Shown here in pieces: positions 56,615 to 64,000 of a DNA stretch of 64,000 bases. Source of the stretch: Marsupella aquatica (lineage: Eukaryota > Marchantiophyta); the NCBI GenBank assembly GCA_973895155.1, contig OZ316894.1, positions 11,904,001-11,968,000 on the forward strand, written 5' to 3'. Both the position numbers and the translations under genes were made by a program. A model generated the notes under the pieces. The model was not told the DNA's origin. It saw nothing but the letters and a program-made list of their open reading frames with translations, and did no database searches. Numbering within the stretch: position 1 is the first letter of the stretch; each line of letters begins with the position of its first letter.

Positions 56615-58753
56615 ATGGAACACGCCCGGGATCCTCGGTCCCTCTTTCCCGATGGGGTTTCTGGTGGCCGTGCTCTGGCGGGAAGAAGTGGTGGTAGATC
56701 GCTTGGTGGGCGTACTGGTGGAAGCCAAGGGACATTACCTGATCGCTATAATAGGAACCCTCAGAATTTCCTGATGAATCAACAATACTCAGCTCAGGAT
56801 GCGCGCACCGGCGGGGTGTCACTGCAACGGCCCTTTGATTTGGCATACAACGAGATGGGAGCTCGGTCGTCTGCGCAGGTGAGGAAGGAATCCACTACTT
56901 TCCTATCAGCACAGGCAGAATGGGAGAAACAGAGAACAGCGGAAGATGGTGGGCACGAAGAGAATGAATTCAACTATGGAACTCAAGTGGGGCCAGCACA
57001 AATTGAGCATCGAAGGGAAAACATGTATAGGGGTCACATGAGCTCCTTCAGCGGCAGGCACTATGGAAACAATCGACCTCAAGATGCAACTATGATGGAC
57101 CAACGGGAGACTGAAGAAGTTACAGAAGAATGTGTTAGAATTCTAAAAGGGATCGCAGAGAACTCAAAAGAGAAGTGGGAAGACAGCCTCTATACTACTA
57201 TGGAATGGAGCCTAGAGGAAGCGGCAGTTAACATCCATCAACTGTACAACTGTGGAGCTTTGTTTTACTTCACCGAAAGGACACCGCTGCTGCAGGTTTT
57301 CAGAGAATGGATTGAAGAGACAATGGTTAAGGAGATGAGGTGGCCGGTGGTCCAGGTTAAGTTTGTAGGCAGGAACTTCTACCTGGTGGTCTTTGAGCAG
57401 CCCGACCACAGAGATGAAGCACTTGCATCGGCCCCTTGGTTCATGGAGAGGAGATTTGTATATGCATTTGCATGGGAACCAGCGTTTGATGTTAAGAATG
57501 AGAGCTTCACCAAGCTCCCGGTTTGGATTGAAATTCCGTTTAGAGCTTTGATTTTGGAAGGATGCCGCCGGAGGATTGCTAAATCTTTTGGACCACTCTT
57601 ATACTACATACAAGGAGAGGAATACAGCTCTTACCCGCATGATAGAGCTTGTATCTTATGGGATACCGAAAGAGAAATACCGGCTAGCGTTCGGATTCAA
57701 CTGAGAGAAGACATTGTGATATGGCAACCAGTCATTTTCAGGAACATTCCCTTCCATTGCTACAAATGCAACGTCAAGGGACACCTTGCACGAGACTGCA
57801 CTACGGAATTGCAAGAGAATGACAAAGCTGGGAAGGGGCAAGGTGGGACTTCGGGCCCGGAGAAGAAGGAAACAGGACAAGATTTCAATAACACGACCAC
57901 AGATTTCAATAACACGATCACAGAGATCCACGGACCTGAAGAGATGGGCCCTCCCTCGGCTGTTTGTGCAAACGCCACCTTACGCCATGAAGGAGATGCT
58001 TTTGAAGGAGAGGAAATGAACCAAAATGCAGAAATTGAGCAAGATATAGAATCTCAGGTTGCACGATCTAACTTGCTTGTTGCTCATAGTGGTGGGGTTA
58101 TCAATTTGAGCCTGCAGGGCCGTGTGAGGGAGCCCTCGTTCCCTCGCGAGGGAACAGACTACAGGTCCATTGCACCTCTACAAGTCTCAGGGAATGCCTC
58201 GAAGGAAAGCAACACTGTAAGTCGTCCCATGGGAAGACTTGACCTGGGAGCGTCGAGCTTTGAACCTGTGCCCTTAGGACGAACTGTAAAGCCGTCTGGA
58301 CAAATCCCTGCTACTCCTAACTCAAGCGTTGGAGGAGAGGAAGCGTTCTCCTATCATGGGGACTCAGATATTGAGATGTCTGAATATGACGAATACATCC
58401 TCCGGAGCCAGGCTAAGGCGCGCGCACGAAAGCAGGAAATGAGGACACCCCAGAGAGAAAAGATTAATAAAGAGAAATTAGAAGGGAAAAAGCAACGTTC
58501 TCTCCTGTTCTCACACGATAATCTGATGGATGCAGGTTCTGAGGAGCAATTGGAAGGGATCGATCGGGAGCAAGGACGCTGGGACAAGGAGAGACTTAGA
58601 TCTGCGGATGGTAGATCGGAAGGGAGGACCTCGCCTCTGAAGAACCTGGCTATTCGACCCACTGATAAGAATGGCTATACTGTGTCCTCACGGCCTTCAA
58701 CGCCCATGAGTGGTGGGGGGGGTGCTTCTCCTGGAGGGCGCCCCCGTATCTAA
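56615..58753 (+). CDS. LINE B ORF1 protein (DUF4283-type, CCHC zinc knuckle)
   Basis: 712 residues, intact. Residues ~1-60 are Arg/Gly-rich. The region ~190-370 has the DUF4283 pattern found in plant LINE ORF1 and Copia-like gag proteins (WPVVQVKFVGRNFYLVVF, PWFMERRFVYAFAWEP, KLPVWIEIPFRAL). At ~381-394 lies a CX2CX4HX4C knuckle, CYKCNVKGHLARDC. The rest is low-complexity and charged, with a Ser/Pro/Gly-rich C-terminus. It would bind the element's RNA as a chaperone-like nucleocapsid. It ends 28 bp before ORF2, so ORF2 is probably reached by reinitiation or another non-canonical route (inferred). Confidence 0.88.
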   Translation: MEHARDPRSLFPDGVSGGRALAGRSGGRSLGGRTGGSQGTLPDRYNRNPQNFLMNQQYSAQDARTGGVSLQRPFDLAYNEMGARSSAQVRKESTTFLSAQAEWEKQRTAEDGGHEENEFNYGTQVGPAQIEHRRENMYRGHMSSFSGRHYGNNRPQDATMMDQRETEEVTEECVRILKGIAENSKEKWEDSLYTTMEWSLEEAAVNIHQLYNCGALFYFTERTPLLQVFREWIEETMVKEMRWPVVQVKFVGRNFYLVVFEQPDHRDEALASAPWFMERRFVYAFAWEPAFDVKNESFTKLPVWIEIPFRALILEGCRRRIAKSFGPLLYYIQGEEYSSYPHDRACILWDTEREIPASVRIQLREDIVIWQPVIFRNIPFHCYKCNVKGHLARDCTTELQENDKAGKGQGGTSGPEKKETGQDFNNTTTDFNNTITEIHGPEEMGPPSAVCANATLRHEGDAFEGEEMNQNAEIEQDIESQVARSNLLVAHSGGVINLSLQGRVREPSFPREGTDYRSIAPLQVSGNASKESNTVSRPMGRLDLGASSFEPVPLGRTVKPSGQIPATPNSSVGGEEAFSYHGDSDIEMSEYDEYILRSQAKARARKQEMRTPQREKINKEKLEGKKQRSLLFSHDNLMDAGSEEQLEGIDREQGRWDKERLRSADGRSEGRTSPLKNLAIRPTDKNGYTVSSRPSTPMSGGGGASPGGRPRI

Positions 58754-58781
58754 TCGCTAACTTTGAATTCTGGGAGCCTCC

Positions 58782-61700
58782 TTGCGCTCTAAGAAGATGG
58801 AGGACCGGCTGAGAATGGCTTCATGGAATGTATGTGGGTTAGGTGAACCAAATAGGAAACAACTAGTCAAACAGTGGATAAAAGGATTAACTGCTCCACT
58901 TGGAGCGCTGGCTCTTCAAGAAGTCAAGACAGATAGCTTTAGATTAGATATAGCACTTCGAGCAATTCTACCTGATTACCACCACTTTATGTCTGAACCA
59001 GAGGAGGGCAGAGGGGGATCAACGCTATCTATTCACCCAAAGTGGAAGGTGCTTAATCAGGGAATCTTAGATTTAGGAAGAGTTGTATGGGTAATTCTAG
59101 AACATAAGAAAGGGCCGATTGGAATTGCCAACATTTATGCACCAAACTCAGCCAGATCTCGAGCGGTTGTATGGCATGAACTCAAATTGGCTCTACCTCA
59201 GGCGTATTGGATTATATGCGGGGATTTCAACATGACGGAAGATCGTGCGGACTCAACGGGAGGATCTTCGCTTATTAGGGGGCTGGAATCAGAATTTTGG
59301 CGCTTCCTGACAACCAGGTTTGATCTGGTGGATGCAATGAAGATCGGAGGGCTAAAGTTTGGTTCTCTATTCACATGGAGGAGGTGGAGAGGAGAGGAGC
59401 TGATGCAATCAAGGTTGGATCGCTTCTACGTTAGCGATGGAGGCTGGTGGGTCTGTGGTCCGGTCTGCCTCATGCACGATGGTGGGTCCACGCTTTCTGA
59501 TCATGACCCTATCCTATTGGAACTTCGACTCCAGGAGGCTGGGGAGTGCGAAGGGTTGGACCGGGTTCACCTCTTTAAGGCTGACCCCACTGTACTGAGA
59601 AAAGAGGAAAACAGGGAGAAGCTCGAAGCTGCCTGGAGGAGCGGAAAGGACAATGCTAGGGATCCACACGCGAGATTTGCCATAGCTTGCAGCGCACTAC
59701 GGAAGGCTTACAAGGAAATACAGGCGCTACCAAAGAAGAAGGAAGAAGAAATGAACTTCTTAAGAGCCCAACTACGGAATCTAAAGGAGACGTTAGAAGA
59801 ATTCAACTCTGAGGAAACAGTGACGGAGTATGTCCTGGCGGAAGATCAGCTTCACCTGGCTGAAATGGAGGAAGCGATGCTAGGCAGAAGATTGGCACGA
59901 ATTAAATGGCTTGGAGAAGGGGAAGAAAGCACTAAATTCTATTTCGCTACGATTAAAGCCAAACGAGACCGAGAGAAGATGTCCTTCCTGCAAAGGGAGG
60001 ATGACTTGACCATAGTGGACCCAGCGCTGATAATGAGAGAAGTGGAAAAGCACTGCAACAATCTATACTCCCCTGAGTCACTTTCTTACTCGGAACACCA
60101 GGATTATTTGGTTGCTCGGAAGCGGCTGCTGGAGAAAACAAGACACTCTCTTACTGCAGCTGAGATTCGCATGATGGAAGGAATCCCATCGGTAAAAGAG
60201 GTTAAAGATGGACTTTGGTCTCTCCCACTTGATAAGACTCCAGGACCAGACGGACTAACGGCAGAGGTCTTCAGGGCAGGCTGGGATTATATTCACACGG
60301 ATTTGCTGGAGATGATACAAGACTACTGGTTAACAGGCAAGCTAGCGGCAAGCATCAAGCTGGGCATTATCAAGCTGATACCCAAGAAAGAGGACAAAAG
60401 ATTCTTGAAAGATTGGAGACCACTGACCATGCTAAATACGATTTATAAATTGATTGCTAAGCTTTTGGCTGCCCGGATGCAACTGGTCATCCCTAAGTTG
60501 ATTAACAAGCAACAAACTGGGTTCATCCCTGGCCGTCACATCTTAGAGAATATATCGGTAGCATGGCTCACTGGCGAATGGGCTCGGAAGACAAGACGTC
60601 CGACACTCTTTCTGAAGCTAAACTTCGAAAAAGCTTTTGACAGGGTAAATCACGATTACTTGTGGGAAACAATGCTTCTCCTGGGGTTCAGTAGTTGGAC
60701 CATTCAGCTAGTTCAAGTTTTGCTCTCTTCGCTGCTTCTTCACGGGTGGCTGTGAATGGGCTTATCTCAGAGGCAATTGTGTTGCGTAGGGGGGCGAGGC
60801 AGGGCTGCCCCCTCTCTCCCTTACTCTTTGTGCTGTCCACCCAACCGCTGATGACGTTCTTAGATTCAGAGATCAAAGAAGGAAGAGTGCAGGGAGTCAA
60901 GATCAGCGAACAATGTACTATCTGCTTCAGACTCTTTGCAGACGATGTTGGAATGTTTATCCCTGCATGTGAGACTGCATTCTCTGAGGCTAGAGCAGCG
61001 CTGGCCTGCTATGAGTGCGCGTCTGGTGCTAGACTGAATCTCCAAAAATCGATTATCATACCATTTGCGCTTGAGCACATTCCAGAATGGCTAAGCAAAA
61101 CTGAATGCAGGATCAGCAAAGCAGGAGAGCTGCAGATCTATCTTGGGGCGCCATTCGGACTAGAGCTTGGGGCGGATCAAATTCACAAATTCTGTTTAGA
61201 CAAGATCGCTAAGAGATTGGCTTCCTGGGCTAACAAACTGATCTCATTCACTGGAAGGACTCTATTGATTAAACAGGTTTTGTTGGCTATCCCTATCTAC
61301 CATGTAATGCACTTGCGATCATCTGCTGGGCTGGCAAAGAAATTGGTGGCGCTTTGCAGGGACTTTCTGTGGGGCTATAATCATGAGGGGAACAAGAAAA
61401 CTCCTCTGGTGGCCTGGACGAAGATGGCAAGGCCTAAAACAGAGGGCGGACTTGGTTTCAAAGACTTCCGCACTCACTCTGAGGCTCTACTTACCCAATG
61501 GTTCATGAAGGCTCTGGATTGCCCCACTGCTGAATGGTCGCTATTGCTGCAGGCTAACCTTGATCTCATGGGCTGGAGGCTTTACAAGGTGATACGTCGG
61601 AACAATTACACTTTCCAGGATAAGCTACTGATGTGTTCGCCACGGGCTAGCGGAGGAATGCCTTACACATGGGGCCTGTGGATGGCTTGGGAGGCCTTAA

Positions 61701-62674
61701 GGCGTGGCCTCTCTTTTGTGCCCGGTGTGGACGGTATACCTGGCAGATGGAGCATTCAGGACTCTATTCGATGTCTCGTCGGGCCCCACTCCTGGCCAGT
61801 CACTGATTTGGAGGAGGTCACAAAGACCTTAGGGAGACTAGGAATCAGGAAAATAGCTGACTGCTGGTCTGGGGGCTCAGGGGTATGGATCGACCTTTCT
61901 TGTCGCTGGCATTATCTTAGAGGTGTCTCTGAAGAATGTAAGTCACAGTGTGCACTCATACTGGATGTCATCCTTCGTGGCCACTCCTGCTGGCTGGACC
62001 TGGAACCGCGTGCTAGGCAGTGGCGCTGGGCTGACACTCGGGATTTCTCAAAGTCCTTTCGAATTAACAACCAGCGAGCTTACGAACTCTTGAGGGACAA
62101 AAGCACTGACTTTGAGAGATGGAATCGAATTTGGGGATGCAGGCAATCGGAAACAGAATGGAATTCTGTCTGGACTCGAATTTGGACTTCTGATTTGTCT
62201 TCCAGGGCAAAAACATTCATTTGGCGCTTGATAGTTGGTGGTCTCTTCACGGGATCTTGGGCTGCTAAGATTGGTGCAGGCTCAGGTATATGCCATGTTT
62301 GCCCTGGGAGAATTGAAAGCATCCCCCACCTTTTCTTTGGCTGTGCTCACGCCATGCTCTGTTGGGGAATCGGAGAGTCCAGCTCCTTGAGACAACTGTT
62401 TGGCAAGGGTTGGGGTAGCCTGGAACTCCTTGTTGCTACTGATTCCAAAACACACACCCAATCTGCCTGCCTTTTCCTGCATTATCAAATGCTGTGGGCT
62501 CTTTGGATGGGACGAAATGAGCAGATTTTTGAGAAAAAGGTGATCCGAGTATTTGACTTTGGGCTGGTCCTATCGGAAACCGAGACTCACTTGCGGGCTG
62601 CGGGCTGGTGCCTCCCCATTGGTGGGCGGCGCATCAGACTGGCTAAGGCTAGGGATCTCATAGCTTTAGAATGA
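58782..62674 (+). pseudogene. LINE B ORF2: endonuclease, reverse transcriptase, zf-RVT
   Basis: Frame 1 (58782-60755) begins with an apurinic-type endonuclease: MASWNVCGLGEPN, LALQEVKTD, CGDFNMTEDR and LSDHDPILLEL. The RT follows: KLIPKKEDKRFLKDWRPLTM, QQTGFIPGRHILENI, then LKLNFEKAFDRV. A one-base frameshift between ~60715 and ~60745 moves coding to the frame ending at 62674, which has GARQGCPLSPLLF, the catalytic FRLFADDVGMF and a C-terminal zf-RVT (HVCPGRIESIPHLFFGC). The first Asp of RT motif A is replaced by Asn (LNFEKAFD; LDFEKAFD in LINE A), which should abolish catalysis even if the frame were intact. The endonuclease motifs look complete. Confidence 0.92.
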
Positions 62675-62990
62675 CGACAATGGTTTGCTAGGAGTACTGG
62701 CAGAGTCACCTCTGTGGCTGCGTTGCTGGTCTAGGAGTGATAGCTATTGGAAGAGGTTGAATGGGATACCTCGCTTTACCGGCTCTAGGGCTCTTGAAGT
62801 TGACATGATGTATGGGTCACTCACATTTTGGGCCACTAGGTTTAGTCCCCCCTTTTTTCTTTTTTTATTGTGATTCTGGCCTTTGCTTTTGCCGCTGGCC
62901 TCCCTGAGGGAGTTGTTCTGATGTATCTATGGGGCTGTTTGCTTCCCCCCGACCGTGGGGTTTTCGCGGTCTCACCTTTTATTATAAAAA

Positions 62991-63529
62991 ATATTTTCCC
63001 AGGAATATTAGCATCCTTAGGTTATGTAGTTACAATAGGAGCAACATCACCTCCCTGCCTTCCTACATGTGGCATACCTCAGCCATGACCACACCCTCTA
63101 CCTGGCCTCCTCTTCCTTGATCATGTGTGTGTTGTCCTTCTCTTCGTAACTTAGGATGTAGTGAGAAAAAACTATCCTTGGTGTGTCCAGGAGCTCCACA
63201 ATGATCACATTGCCGCTGATCAAGTGCTAAGGCCCCTCTTGACCCTCTATCATCAAGGCAATGCCGTTGCGCATGATCCCCACCATAGGTCTAACATCCT
63301 GACTATTGTCCAGGATAGGAAGGCACAGGTCTCTGACTGGTAGATTTTTGTGCAGTGGGCTTCTTTCTTTGGCTCTTACGTGTAGTAGGCTGTGATGTGG
63401 GTGTGAATGCAGCCTTTGGTGCTTCCTTGGGAAATCCGAAAGTCACTACTTTCTCATTCACCATATTGAGCTCAATGTGCTTGGTCAGTAAAAAAATAAC
63501 TAGCAATGTGAGATTTGCATTCCTATATA
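62991..63529 (-). pseudogene. gag remnant with CCHC-like knuckle (gypsy element, 5' part)
   Basis: On the minus strand, near 63200, a frame reads CDHCGAPGHTKDSFF followed by LHPKLRRE. This is the gypsy gag knuckle CX2CX4HX4C with the final Cys replaced by Phe. Upstream, from 63529, comes a basic Lys/Arg/Pro/Ser segment (QPTTRKSQRKKPTAQKS). Frames are broken. Orientation and position fit the gag of the element whose protease-methyltransferase part lies on the other side of LINE B. Confidence 0.65.
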
Positions 63530-63993
63530 CACTAGTAGAAACCGGGGGGTATTTAGACCCCATTAAACGACTATTCAGTACCGTACATAGGACTTGGAAA
63601 CAACTGGGAAGGACTCCAGTCCTTTATAGGATTGTGAGTCATATGTTTTGTTACTATAATCAACTGAGTCCTTTATAGAACTAGTTCATAAGTCGTTTAA
63701 TAGATTAGATTTTCAGTCTATTGTAGTCTTTGTTTGGGTAGCTTTGGTGAGTCATTTTCAGTCTTTTAAGGGGTGCGATGGTGAGTCGTTAGGAAGGACT
63801 AAAATAGTTATGGAGGGTAGTCTTTAAGTATACTTTGTGGGTTTATAAAATGACTAAAGGATCGGAGACACTTCATGGGGTATGTATAAGTCTTTCATGT
63901 CAACTCGAAATGAGTGATGAAGACCCCACTATACTCTTTGGAATGAACTCACTCTTGTGCACAAATAACACATTCCATTCATGTTTTTTAGTG
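63530..63993. mobile_element. CACTA-type terminus, probably a small non-autonomous element
   Basis: CACTAGTAGAAACCGG at 63530 is a typical plant CACTA left end. TTTTTTAGTG ending at 63993 could be its right end, giving 464 bp. Between them is a cluster of short AGTC/GACT motifs in both orientations, such as AAACGACT near the left end and AGTCGTTTAAT near 63690, like subterminal repeats. Flanking trinucleotides (ATA and TAC) do not match, so the right end is uncertain and the element could continue past the window. Confidence 0.6.
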
Positions 63994-64000
63994 TACTTGG

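Larger units (their letters stand above)
56157..62990 (+). mobile_element. LINE B, near full length
   Basis: Plant non-LTR retrotransposon with a 5' UTR of ~460 bp, ORF1 (56615-58753), ORF2 (58782-62674, one frameshift) and a 3' UTR ending in an A/T-rich tail near 62990. Flanks CAGGAATTTCTAG (left, to 56156) and CAGGAATATTAG (right, from ~62999) are similar and may be a degraded target duplication. It is inserted in the opposite orientation into the gypsy element, between its gag zinc knuckle and its protease region. LINE A and the fragment at 19255 share its 3' UTR. Confidence 0.85.

Overview
The window looks like nuclear DNA of a streptophyte (land plant or close algal relative) that makes flagellated sperm or zoospores. 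Three things point there: an organelle-type DNA gyrase subunit A gene split into 28 exons with a transit-peptide-like N-terminus; a giant sperm-tail PG-rich (SHIPPO/STPGR) repeat protein, a family tied to cilia and flagella; and plant-type transposons (zf-RVT LINEs, Ty1/copia, Ty3/gypsy, CACTA with a DUF4216 relic, hAT-like MITEs, a tRNA-derived SINE). A fern, lycophyte, bryophyte or charophyte would all fit; I cannot choose from sequence alone.

Layout. 1-3.6 kb: non-coding, with a 142-bp tandem repeat. 3.6-14.0 kb: gyrA on the minus strand; every exon joins in phase, giving about 999 codons plus stop. Its introns carry a SINE with a 17-bp target duplication, a small fold-back and a GC-AG splice site. 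14-22.9 kb: intergenic DNA with two LINE 3' portions on the minus strand, one split by a 691-bp hAT-like element whose removal restores the reading frame, and a 240-bp fold-back element. 22.9-29.6 kb: one uninterrupted 6.7-kb reading frame with about 72 PGPGxY repeats. 29.6-34 kb: no gene; a 74-bp tandem duplication, a (TC)n microsatellite and a 924-bp pogo-like TIR element.

34-64 kb is a nested transposon cluster. The outermost layer appears to be a minus-strand Ty3/gypsy element: gag zinc knuckle (63.1-63.6 kb), gag/protease plus a cytosine-5 DNA methyltransferase domain (54.05-56.1 kb), and RNase H/integrase/polypurine tract/LTR (34.0-36.9 kb). LINE B (56.2-63.0 kb) sits between its first two parts. 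Between the last two lie two inverted copies of an LTR element that encodes a long coiled-coil protein and no visible polymerase (plus copy 37.0-42.2 kb; minus copy 54.05-46.5 kb), a gypsy RT fragment, and a dispersed 1.5-kb repeat. The minus copy is itself interrupted by a 4.2-kb CACTA element and a 287-bp hAT-like MITE; the dispersed repeat is interrupted by an internally deleted Copia element with a 5-bp target duplication.

Only two host genes are supported, gyrA and the STPGR gene, and nothing suggests they act together. The most notable items are the methyltransferase carried by a retrotransposon, the 72-repeat flagellar protein in one exon, and the polymerase-less coiled-coil LTR family.
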